This document shows, piece by piece, positions 31,719-38,635 of a stretch of DNA of 54,252 nt. Both the position numbers and the translations under genes were made by a program. The notes beneath the pieces were generated by a model, which saw nothing but the letters and a program-made list of their open reading frames with translations, was not told the DNA's origin and ran no database searches. Within the stretch, counting starts at the first letter, position 1. The number at the start of each line of letters is the position of its first letter. This DNA is from Bacteroidota bacterium (GTDB lineage Bacteria; Bacteroidota; Bacteroidia; Chitinophagales; Chitinophagaceae), in assembly GCA_023433265.1 (NCBI GenBank), contig JAEZDR010000057.1:1-54252 (forward strand), read 5' to 3'.

Positions 31719-33137
31719 ATGAGCACAGGAATAGGACACGTGAATGTGCTGGAGTCTGAAGACTTCAGGGATCACCTGGCCACCGTAGACGAGAGTGGCA
31801 AGCGGAAATGGATTTATGCTCAAAAACCATCGGGCAAGTTTTACACGATAAGGAAGGTTCTAAGTTACTTTTATCTTATCGCTTTTTTCGGGCTACCGTT
31901 TGTTCATATTAAAGGGCGTCCCCTGCTAATGTTCAATATCCCCGAAACCAAGTTTATCATTTTCGGCGCTACCTTCTGGCCGCAGGACTTCTTCATCTTC
32001 GGGTTACTTACGGTTACATTTGTCGTGTTTATCGTTTTGTTTACTGCAGCCTTCGGACGATTATTTTGCGGATGGGCCTGCCCGCAAACAATCTTCATGG
32101 AAATGTTGTTCAGGCGTGTCGAGTATCTTATCCTTGGCGATGCTGCAGCCCAACGCATGTTAGCAAAAGCACCCTGGACTACTTCTAAATGGATGAAGAT
32201 TGGAGCGAAGCACGTAGCTTTCTTTACTCTCTCCTTCGTGATCGCTAACTTTTTTCTTAGTTACATTATAGGGATCAAAGACCTTTGGAAAATAATCACT
32301 GAACCTGTTTCACAACACGTAGGCGGCCTCACAGCGTTACTCGTCTTTAGCGCAGTGTTTTATGCTGTGTACGCTTACTTCAGGGAGCAGGCATGCACCG
32401 TTGTTTGTCCTTACGGCAGGTTGCAAAGTGTGCTGCTCGACAAGAACTCGATGATTGTAGCCTACGATTATAACCGTGGCGAGCCTCGTGGAAATTTTAA
32501 GAAGCAGGCAGAAGGCCTTTTTGGTGATTGCGTGGACTGTTTTCAATGCGTTAGGGTTTGCCCTACTGGGATTGATATACGCAATGGCGTGCAAATGGAA
32601 TGCGTAGGCTGTACAGCTTGTATAGATGCCTGCGATACGGTGATGGACAAAGTAAACAAACCAAGAGGGTTGATAAGGTATGCCTCAGAAAACTCTATTG
32701 CAGAAGGCAAAAGTCTCAGGTATACTACCCGGATGAAAATATACACTGCTTTGTGTGTTGTCCTCATTTCAATCGTAAGCTTCCTTTTAAGTACTCGTAA
32801 AGATGTTGGCGCAACAGTGATGAGAACGCCAGGGATCTTGTACCAGGAGAAAGGCGCAGACAGTATATCTAACCTGTACAACATTAAGATGGTGAATAAA
32901 ACCGTTGAGCCGGTTCCCGTCAGCATCAGGCTTGAAGGTACCCCTGGAGCCATTAAAATAATTGGTAAGGATGTAATCAATGTACAAAGCGAAGGACAGG
33001 GTGCAGGTTCTTTTTTTGTTACGCTACCGCGCACAGCTATCAACAATCGCAAAACGGAACTTACACTCGGTCTCTATAAAGGCAGTGAAAAGGTTTCAAC
33101 AATAACAACAAACTTTTTAGGACCTGTGTCCAATTAA
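31719..33137 (+). CDS. ccoG: cbb3 oxidase accessory protein CcoG (4Fe-4S)
   Basis: 472 residues. Several membrane helices in the first half, with the conserved Cys-rich loop RLFCGWACPQTIFMEMLFRR, then two 4Fe-4S ferredoxin motifs (GDCVDCFQCVRVCPTG and ECVGCTACIDACD, about residues 265-310) followed by a last helix and an Ig-like C-terminal domain (about 385-472). CcoG (RdxA/FixG) is a cupric reductase that helps provide Cu(I) for oxidase assembly. It lies 35 bp after ccoP and 14 bp before fixH. Its start ATG 31719 is clear. Confidence 0.93.
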   Translation: MSTGIGHVNVLESEDFRDHLATVDESGKRKWIYAQKPSGKFYTIRKVLSYFYLIAFFGLPFVHIKGRPLLMFNIPETKFIIFGATFWPQDFFIFGLLTVTFVVFIVLFTAAFGRLFCGWACPQTIFMEMLFRRVEYLILGDAAAQRMLAKAPWTTSKWMKIGAKHVAFFTLSFVIANFFLSYIIGIKDLWKIITEPVSQHVGGLTALLVFSAVFYAVYAYFREQACTVVCPYGRLQSVLLDKNSMIVAYDYNRGEPRGNFKKQAEGLFGDCVDCFQCVRVCPTGIDIRNGVQMECVGCTACIDACDTVMDKVNKPRGLIRYASENSIAEGKSLRYTTRMKIYTALCVVLISIVSFLLSTRKDVGATVMRTPGILYQEKGADSISNLYNIKMVNKTVEPVPVSIRLEGTPGAIKIIGKDVINVQSEGQGAGSFFVTLPRTAINNRKTELTLGLYKGSEKVSTITTNFLGPVSN

Positions 33138-33151
33138 TAAAAAATTGCAGC

Positions 33152-33586
33152 ATGAGTTGGGGAAATAAATTAGTGGTTGTATTTATAGGGTTTGCCGTTT
33201 TGATGGGCACCCTCGTTTACAAAGCCATGAACACAAAGTTCGACCTGGTAACGAAAGATTACTATAAGGAAGAATTGCGCTACCAGGAAAAACTGGACGC
33301 CATTAAAAACGCTAACCTTGTTTCTGATATAGCGGTTGCAGCTAAAAATGATGTAATTGAAATATCGTTCCCGCACGAGTTGAAAGGAATGGACATTTCA
33401 GGTGAGGCCTGGTTCTACTGCGAAACAAATGCTGATAAGGACAAATTAATCCCTGTAAACATGAAAGGCGATACCGTATTCAATATTCATGCGGGCAACA
33501 TCGGCAAGGGCAGCTATACGGTAAAAGTAAAATGGCAGGCAGGCAACACCTCATACTTTGCTGAAAAGCTAATTACAGTAATTTAA
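33152..33586 (+). CDS. ccoH: FixH family protein (CcoH)
   Basis: 144 residues. One N-terminal membrane helix (KLVVVFIGFAVLMGTLVYKAM), then the FixH motif DLVTKDYYKEELRYQEKLDA and a beta-sandwich domain. FixH/CcoH stays with cbb3 oxidase during assembly and stabilises it in the inner membrane. It is followed by the SafE-like gene after a single base, so both are surely in the operon. Confidence 0.92.
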   Translation: MSWGNKLVVVFIGFAVLMGTLVYKAMNTKFDLVTKDYYKEELRYQEKLDAIKNANLVSDIAVAAKNDVIEISFPHELKGMDISGEAWFYCETNADKDKLIPVNMKGDTVFNIHAGNIGKGSYTVKVKWQAGNTSYFAEKLITVI

Positions 33587-33587
33587 T

Positions 33588-34298
33588 ATGCTCTCTGCAT
33601 CGCTCATATTGGCATTTACGCTTGGACTGTTCAGCAGTTTTCATTGCGTGGGCATGTGCGGCGCGATTGCTTTTTCATTGCCCGTAAACCGTTTGCCAGG
33701 AAACAAGCGCCTTGGGGGACTCTTGTTATACAATCTTGGGCGCATACTTACTTACTCAGCTATAGGTTTATTGTTTGGATTAGTGGGCAGGCAACTCTTT
33801 CTTGCGGGCATTCAGCAGTGGTTTACAATAATTGCCGGCATAGTGATGTTGGTGATGGTGGCCTGGACAATAGTTGTAGAAAATTCTCCCATAAAGTGGA
33901 AGCCTCTTGCGCGTATAAATGGCCTAGTGCTGCATGTGGTTTCAAGGCATATTGGTTCCCCCTCCTTAAAAAGTACGTTCGTAATAGGCGTGGCAAACGG
34001 TTTTTTACCTTGCGGTATGGTGTATTTTGCCGTTACCGGTGCACTCGCCAGCCCGAGTATTGCGGGAAGCATTTTGTTTATGACTTTTTTCGGGCTGGGT
34101 ACCGTTCCGGCTATGTTTGCTTTCAGCCTCTTCGGTATGATGGCAAACGTAAAAGTGCGCAACATCATGAAAAAGTCCACCCCTTATGTATTAAGTTTTA
34201 TGGCGGTAATTCTCATCCTACGGGGACTTAACCTGGGCATTCCGTACTTAAGTCCGCATTTTGACAATTCGATGACTGAAACGCAAAGTTGTCATTAG
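33588..34298 (+). CDS. SafE/TauE-like membrane protein (UreH/DsbD-type fold)
   Basis: 236 residues with about six membrane helices. The two Cys-containing family motifs are seen: FSSFHCVGMCGAIAFSLP in helix 1 and NGFLPCGMVYFAVTGAL in helix 4, a DsbD-like inverted repeat. In Bacteroidota such a gene is commonly the last of the cbb3 operon, where a role in copper or thiol supply for oxidase assembly is presumed. The annotation name sulfite exporter TauE/SafE is historical. A His-containing tail (TQSCH) could bind metal; that is inference. Confidence 0.88.
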   Translation: MLSASLILAFTLGLFSSFHCVGMCGAIAFSLPVNRLPGNKRLGGLLLYNLGRILTYSAIGLLFGLVGRQLFLAGIQQWFTIIAGIVMLVMVAWTIVVENSPIKWKPLARINGLVLHVVSRHIGSPSLKSTFVIGVANGFLPCGMVYFAVTGALASPSIAGSILFMTFFGLGTVPAMFAFSLFGMMANVKVRNIMKKSTPYVLSFMAVILILRGLNLGIPYLSPHFDNSMTETQSCH

Positions 34299-34320
34299 CT
34301 CTTAACATTTTCTTTGTAAA

Positions 34321-34412
34321 ACTGTATAGAACTTTACAGTCTGATAAGTAGTTCTTTTAGATAAAAAAAACAAGTTAGTGATGCTCCACTGTTAACATCA
34401 GTTTAGCATTAC
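34321..34412. promoter_or_regulatory. Two dyads upstream of a sigma-54 promoter (possible enhancer sites)
   Basis: Dyad 1: ACTGTA (34321-34326) and TACAGT (34335-34340). Dyad 2: GTGATGCT (34378-34385) with AGCATTAC (34405-34412), one mismatch, enclosing ACTG (34388-34391) and CAGT (34399-34402) with equal 2-bp gaps. Dyad 2 centres ~87 bp and dyad 1 ~151 bp before the start expected from the sigma-54 promoter at 34457, within the range used by activators of sigma-54 polymerase. No T-run follows dyad 2, so it is not a normal terminator. Confidence 0.55.
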
Positions 34413-34455
34413 TTGAAAAATAATCTACACTAGCTTGCGTTTATTATTATAGAAT

Positions 34456-34471
34456 TGGCATTGAGTTTGCC
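34456..34471 (+). promoter_or_regulatory. Sigma-54 promoter (-24/-12)
   Basis: TGGCATTGAGTTTGCC: GG at 34457-34458, ten bases, GC at 34469-34470, matching TGGCAYR-N4-TTGC. The expected start is about 34481-34482. No protein gene follows on this strand before the terminator at 34526. Confidence 0.65.
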
Positions 34472-34480
34472 ATGTAATAA

Positions 34481-34556
34481 GAAGCAAGTAGTCAATTTTC
34501 TCATAAGCAGTTAGTTTTGGTTGCGGCCCCTGTTTCTACAGGGGCTTATTTTTTTT
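34481..34556 (+). ncRNA. Candidate sigma-54-dependent small RNA (about 70-75 nt)
   Basis: Bounded by a sigma-54 promoter and an intrinsic terminator, with no start codon leading to a useful frame. The 5' half is unstructured and A/U-rich (CAATTTTCTCATAAGC); the 3' end is the GCCCCTG/CAGGGGC hairpin and a U-run, the arrangement of many trans-acting sRNAs. The last ~20 nt are antisense to the end of the VanZ-like gene. No known RNA family recognised. Expression is inferred only from these signals. Confidence 0.5.
34526..34556 (+). terminator. Intrinsic terminator
   Basis: GCCCCTG (34526-34532), 6-nt loop, CAGGGGC (34539-34545), then TTATTTTTTTT. Strong on the plus strand only. Its 3' arm overlaps the last codons of the minus-strand VanZ-like gene. 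Confidence 0.9.
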
Positions 34557-34892
34557 CAGCCCTTTCACAAGGGCCATCGCCAGGAGACATCCTGCAGCAT
34601 CAGCGACCATATCCCAAACATCAAATGAACGGTTTACAGTCAGGTATTTCTGCCCGAACTCCATTGCAATGCCGTGAACGATGGAAAGAATAACTGTTCT
34701 TGTTAAGTATTGAGGTGCAGGCCATCCGAACAGGAGCACGACGAGGCCATACACTCCAGCATGGATTACTTTGTCAGTGAGGTATCCAAACAAGTCTATT
34801 TCAGGTATTTCCGTTGCCGGCAACAGCAGTAAAACGGTAACCACTATCAACCAAATACATCCTGCTACTATTAATAAGCGCTTCTTATTCAT
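34536..34892 (-). CDS. VanZ-like family membrane protein
   Basis: 118 residues with four hydrophobic helices. VanZ-like features are seen: LLLLPATEIPEIDLFGYLTDKVIHAGVYG and the later HGIAMEFGQKYLTVNRSFDVWDMVADAAG, where Glu/Gln and Asp residues in E-x-x-Q-x-x and D-x-x-N/A-x-x-G positions are conserved. VanZ itself raises teicoplanin resistance; for most family members the role in the envelope is unknown. The final codons (KKNKPL) are encoded by the terminator of the plus strand, an unusual overlap. ATG 34892 is the start. Confidence 0.85.
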   Translation of the reverse strand: MNKKRLLIVAGCIWLIVVTVLLLLPATEIPEIDLFGYLTDKVIHAGVYGLVVLLFGWPAPQYLTRTVILSIVHGIAMEFGQKYLTVNRSFDVWDMVADAAGCLLAMALVKGLKKNKPL

Positions 34893-34985
34893 TGCTTAGT
34901 CAGACTTTCAAAGTAACTGTTTTCTAACATCCTATTTGCTTTAGCTAATTCCTTCATATATTCATCCCGCAAAATTTGCGGCTCT

Positions 34986-35414
34986 ATGGCATTGAAGTTA
35001 ATAGATCATGGCACCGAAGAATACAGGAAGATGATTGACCTGAGGGAGAACATTTTGCGTAAACCGTTAGGCTTGACCTTATCGGCCGAAGAGTTAGAGA
35101 AAGAGAAAAATGATATCCTGATCGGTTGTTTCGAAGATGATAAGCTGGAAGGCTGCTGCCTGTTAACCAAAACGGCTGAGGGATCAGTGCGCCTCAGGCA
35201 AATGGCTGTTTTGCCAGGACTTCAAGGCAAGGGTGTGGGCAGGGTGCTAATGCAGTTTGCTGAAAACATTGCAAGAGACCGTGGATTTAGGAAGATAACT
35301 ATGCATGCCCGCAAATCGGCTTCCGGTTTCTATGAAAAACTGGGCTACCGGAAAGTAAGTCTTGAGTTTGAAGAAGTAACCATACCCCATGTGGTAATGG
35401 AGAAACAGCTTTAA
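34986..35414 (+). CDS. GNAT family N-acetyltransferase
   Basis: 142 residues, the size of a single GNAT domain. The acetyl-CoA loop is LRQMAVLPGLQGKGVGRVLMQFAE (Q/R-x-x-G-x-G/A), followed by ITMHARKSASGFYEKLGYRKV. Resembles the ElaA-type subgroup. Cytoplasmic; acceptor unknown. A 15-bp palindrome CCGCAAA-A-TTTGCGG (34967-34981) lies 5 bp before the ATG. The stop codon shares the tetranucleotide TTAA with that of the convergent YcxB-like gene. Confidence 0.88.
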   Translation: MALKLIDHGTEEYRKMIDLRENILRKPLGLTLSAEELEKEKNDILIGCFEDDKLEGCCLLTKTAEGSVRLRQMAVLPGLQGKGVGRVLMQFAENIARDRGFRKITMHARKSASGFYEKLGYRKVSLEFEEVTIPHVVMEKQL

Positions 35415-35884
35415 CTACGAACGTTTGCTTTTAAGAGCCTTCTTAATTCATCTTTTACACCCACCGGCATTTCCTCTTTGGGAATAAGAAAAAAAGAGCG
35501 GGAGTTGAAATAGAGATGAAAGAAGTGTTCGCTTTCTAAGTAATGTTCTATTTGGTTCCACTCCCATCTTACGTACCCATGGGGATTTTCGAGCCTGAGG
35601 GCCGTTTCTTCCAGGTATAACGTAAATACATCTTTGAAAGTGGCAGCTTTTCGATAGATGCTGAAAGGCAGGATGAAGAAAACTCCTGTGATCATAAATA
35701 GCCAGATAACGGAACCCAGCAGGAAGGGTTCAGGCCTTATTTTTTGCATGAAGAACAGGATAGCGGATATAATGGCAAACACGTTCACGATGATCAACAT
35801 GAATTTTATTTCACGGCGCGTTAAAAAATGACGTCTTAATGCCTGAATTACCTTTCCTTTGTCGTAACCGAATGTATATTGCAT
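35411..35884 (-). CDS. YcxB-like membrane protein
   Basis: 157 residues. Two adjacent membrane helices (FMLIIVNVFAIISAILFF and PFLLGSVIWLFMITGVFFILP) are followed by a YcxB-like C-terminal domain: TLYLEETALRLENPHGYVRWEWNQIEHYLES, FHLYFNSRSFFLIPKEEM. The family is widespread, membrane attached, PH-like in the soluble part, and of unknown function. It is convergent with and overlaps the GNAT gene by 4 bp. ATG 35884 is the start. Confidence 0.82.
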   Translation of the reverse strand: MQYTFGYDKGKVIQALRRHFLTRREIKFMLIIVNVFAIISAILFFMQKIRPEPFLLGSVIWLFMITGVFFILPFSIYRKAATFKDVFTLYLEETALRLENPHGYVRWEWNQIEHYLESEHFFHLYFNSRSFFLIPKEEMPVGVKDELRRLLKANVRS

Positions 35885-36012
35885 TTGCCCGGCGAAAGTA
35901 AATCAAAGGAACATAATTCTGCATGAGCCGGCAACCTTCTGAAAGTGCGGAACTGCATTTGCAGCACGGCAGTAAAACAGCCCCGCAGAAAAAGGACAAT
36001 AAAAACGTTTAC

Positions 36013-36020
36013 TACATTTG
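36013..36020 (+). promoter_or_regulatory. -7 promoter element for DUF4290-murA
   Basis: TACATTTG, exact TAnnTTTG match, 17 bp before ATG 36038; no clear -33 box. Confidence 0.5.
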
Positions 36021-36037
36021 TTAACCTGAGGATATAT

Positions 36038-36787
36038 ATGGAATACAATACAACGAGGAATTACCTCGTAATGCGCGAATACGGCAGGCATATACAACGT
36101 ATGGTTGAATACCTGATGTCGATTGAAGACCCTAAGAAGCGCCAGGACCAGACACACACGGTAATTGAATTGATGGGAGTTTTAAATCCACACCTTAAAA
36201 ATGTGGAAGACTTCAGGCACAAACTATGGGATCACCTTTTCTATATCTCAGACTTCAAGCTGAATGTAGAAAGCCCGTACCCCATCCCTACCCGCGAAAC
36301 CTACAAGGCAAAACCAGATCCGTTGCCTTATCCTAAGAGAAAGCCCCGCTATTCTCACCTGGGTAAAAACCTGGAGTTGATTATCGAAAAAGCTTTAAAG
36401 GAAACCAATCCAGAAAAGAAAGCCGGGTTTGCAAATGCGATCGCCTACTATATGAAGCTATCTTATAGCAACTGGCATAAAGAATTGGTACACGACGATG
36501 CTATAAGGAGCGAGTTAGATAGCATTACAGGGGGAGAACTTGAGTTTAGCAACACGCCTTTCATTAAACACAAGCCGCAAGGCTTTGAAGAATTATATCC
36601 CACGCGTGGTGGAAGAGGCGGCCGGCAACAGCCGCAGCAACAGCAATACACCCGCGGCAGAGACCGCGACAGGGATAACCGTGGCGGTGGAGGCAACGGT
36701 GGTGGAAAGCGCGGTGGCGGCCGGAATACACAGGGCGGCAACCGGGATAACAATAACAGGAACCAGTTTAAGAAAAGATACAAATAG
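36038..36787 (+). CDS. DUF4290 family protein
   Basis: 249 residues from ATG 36038 (MEYNTTRNYLVMREYGRHIQ). The first ~185 residues are the helical DUF4290 domain, found across Bacteroidota, with motifs RMVEYLMSIEDPKKRQ, VIELMGVLNPHLKNVEDFRH and KLWDHLFYISDF. The last ~55 residues are disordered and Arg/Gly/Gln/Asn rich (RGGRGGRQQP, GGKRGGGRN), like RNA-binding RGG tails. It is translationally coupled to murA through TAGTG, an arrangement common in this phylum; the role is unknown, possibly linked to cell-wall synthesis or RNA. Confidence 0.9.
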   Translation: MEYNTTRNYLVMREYGRHIQRMVEYLMSIEDPKKRQDQTHTVIELMGVLNPHLKNVEDFRHKLWDHLFYISDFKLNVESPYPIPTRETYKAKPDPLPYPKRKPRYSHLGKNLELIIEKALKETNPEKKAGFANAIAYYMKLSYSNWHKELVHDDAIRSELDSITGGELEFSNTPFIKHKPQGFEELYPTRGGRGGRQQPQQQQYTRGRDRDRDNRGGGGNGGGKRGGGRNTQGGNRDNNNRNQFKKRYK

Positions 36788-38094
36788 TGAGCAGCTTTAT
36801 AGTCAATGGAGGCATAAGGCTCAAGGGCGATATTGTACCGCAGGGTGCCAAGAATGAGGCATTGCAGGTAATATCAGCCACACTTCTTTCCAGCGAGAAA
36901 GTAACAATTCGTAATATCCCGCAGATTACCGATGTGCTTTTGCTGATAGAACTTCTTCAGCAAATGGGTGTTAAAACCACATGGACGGATACACATACCT
37001 GCGTTTTCCAGGCCGATGATGTAAGCCTGGATTTTCTAAGCTCAAAGTCATTTCAACAAAAAGCCGCAAGGCTCAGGGGTAGCGTAATGATTACCGGCCC
37101 TTTGCTTGCACGCTTTAAGAAAGCCATTATGCCTAAGCCGGGCGGCGATAAAATAGGCAGGCGAAGGCTGGATACGCACGTAAAAGGTTTTGAAGAACTG
37201 GGAGCTAAATTTACATTCGACGATGAAGCAGGTTGCTTTATGCTCACCGCCGACAAGCTGGAAGGCAAGTTCATCCTATTAGATGAACCTTCGGTAACGG
37301 GCACTGCAAATATCATCATGGCCTCGGTACTTGCTGAGGGGAAGGCAAGCATCTATAATGCAGCCTGCGAACCTTATGTTCAGCAGCTTTGCAACATGTT
37401 AAACGCCATGGGTGCTAAGATATATGGTGTAGGCAGCAACCTGCTATATATAGAAGGTGTTGCTGCGTTGCACGGCACGGAGCATACTTTATTGCCGGAC
37501 ATGATAGAGGTGGGCAGCTTTATTGGGCTTGCTGCAATGACGCAAAGCGAAATTAGAATTAAGCATGCGGGCATTGGTAGCCTTGGGGTGATTCCTGCCA
37601 AGTTTCAGCAGATGGGCATCCAGATGCATTTTGAAAACGACGACATCATTATCCCGGAACAAGAGGTGTATGAAATTCAACCCTTTTACGATGGTACTGT
37701 ACTCACTATTTACGACCATCCGTGGCCAGGTTTCACACCTGACTTGCTGAGCATCGTACTTGTGGTTGCTACGCAGGCTAAGGGCAACATGATTATTCAC
37801 CAGAAAATGTTCGAGAGCAGGTTGTTCTTCGTAGATAAGCTGATTGAAATGGGAGCGCAAATCATTCTTTGCGATCCACACAGGGCAACGGTTATTGGTT
37901 GGGGTAGGCAACAGAAGTTGAGGGGCATTACAATGACGAGCCCTGATATACGTGCCGGGGTTGCGCTTTTGATAGCTGCACTTTCTGCAGAAGGAAAAAG
38001 TATAATTCAGAATATTGAGCAAATAGACAGGGGTTACGAGAATATAGAACAGCGCCTGAGAAGCCTCGGCGCCGACATTACAAGAAAAGATTAA
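36787..38094 (+). CDS. murA: UDP-N-acetylglucosamine 1-carboxyvinyltransferase
   Basis: 435 residues from GTG 36787, overlapping the DUF4290 stop by one base. The EPSP-synthase-like double domain is complete: GAKNEAL (Lys22/Asn23), RGSVMITGPLLARF, PGGDKIGRRRLDTHVKGFEELGA, SVTGTANIIMA and PDIRAGVALLIAAL. MurA adds enolpyruvate to UDP-GlcNAc, the first committed step of peptidoglycan synthesis. The catalytic-loop Cys (PGGC in E. coli, Cys115) is Asp121 here; this substitution keeps activity and removes the target of fosfomycin in characterised enzymes. Confidence 0.95.
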   Translation: MSSFIVNGGIRLKGDIVPQGAKNEALQVISATLLSSEKVTIRNIPQITDVLLLIELLQQMGVKTTWTDTHTCVFQADDVSLDFLSSKSFQQKAARLRGSVMITGPLLARFKKAIMPKPGGDKIGRRRLDTHVKGFEELGAKFTFDDEAGCFMLTADKLEGKFILLDEPSVTGTANIIMASVLAEGKASIYNAACEPYVQQLCNMLNAMGAKIYGVGSNLLYIEGVAALHGTEHTLLPDMIEVGSFIGLAAMTQSEIRIKHAGIGSLGVIPAKFQQMGIQMHFENDDIIIPEQEVYEIQPFYDGTVLTIYDHPWPGFTPDLLSIVLVVATQAKGNMIIHQKMFESRLFFVDKLIEMGAQIILCDPHRATVIGWGRQQKLRGITMTSPDIRAGVALLIAALSAEGKSIIQNIEQIDRGYENIEQRLRSLGADITRKD

Positions 38095-38125
38095 AAGCCG
38101 GCTGTTACAACCGGTGCTTTTTTAT
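38094..38125 (+). terminator. Probable intrinsic terminator after murA
   Basis: CCGG...CCGG arms around TGTTACA with mismatches, followed by TTTTTTA. The stem is weaker than at other sites in the window. Confidence 0.5.
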
Positions 38126-38142
38126 ATTGAAATGCTTGCTTT

Positions 38143-38634
38143 ATGGGTATCCGCATTTTTATTACCGGTGGAACTTTCGACAAGGAATACAACGAACTTA
38201 CTGGTCAGCTATTTTTTAAAGACACGCACCTACCCGAAATGTTGAACCTCGGCCGCTGTCACGTAGAAGCAGACATCAGGACACTGATGATGATCGACAG
38301 CCTGGAAATGACCGACAGCGACAGGGAACTAATAGCGCACCATTGCCTTGAAACGGAAGAAAATAAAATCATCATCACACATGGCACCGATACCATGGCC
38401 GATACGGCAAGGTTGTTAGAAGAGAAGGTAAAAGGCAAAACTATTGTTATCACCGGTGCTATGATACCTTACAAGTTTGGTAGCTCTGATGGGTTGTTTA
38501 ATCTCGGAAGTGCCATTGCTTTCGTACAAACCTTGCCACCCGGTGTTTATGTGGCAATGAATGGAAGGTTCTTCCATGCAAACAATGTGAGGAAAAACAA
38601 GCAAATGGGCACCTTCGAAGAATTAAGGGGATAA
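38143..38634 (+). CDS. Asparaginase N-domain protein (stand-alone)
   Basis: 163 residues, matching only the N-terminal domain of L-asparaginases (full enzymes are ~330 aa). Motifs: FITGGTFDKEYNE (first catalytic Thr in TGGTFD), IIITHGTDTMADTARLL (second Thr, Asp and Lys region) and TIVITGAMIPYKFGSSDG. The Tyr of the substrate lid is also present. A stand-alone N-domain family of this length is known in Bacteria. Without the C-terminal domain, which completes the active site in dimers, activity is uncertain. ATG 38143 follows the murA terminator. Confidence 0.85.
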   Translation: MGIRIFITGGTFDKEYNELTGQLFFKDTHLPEMLNLGRCHVEADIRTLMMIDSLEMTDSDRELIAHHCLETEENKIIITHGTDTMADTARLLEEKVKGKTIVITGAMIPYKFGSSDGLFNLGSAIAFVQTLPPGVYVAMNGRFFHANNVRKNKQMGTFEELRG

Positions 38635-38635
38635 T

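Noticed and set aside
33644..34231. 195-codon plus-strand frame over the SafE-like gene
   Set aside because: Other frame of a membrane-protein gene whose conserved motifs lie in the 33588 frame.
34967..34981. 15-bp palindrome before the GNAT gene as an operator
   Set aside because: It coincides with a -7-like AAATTTG sequence and may be chance; not supported by a second site.
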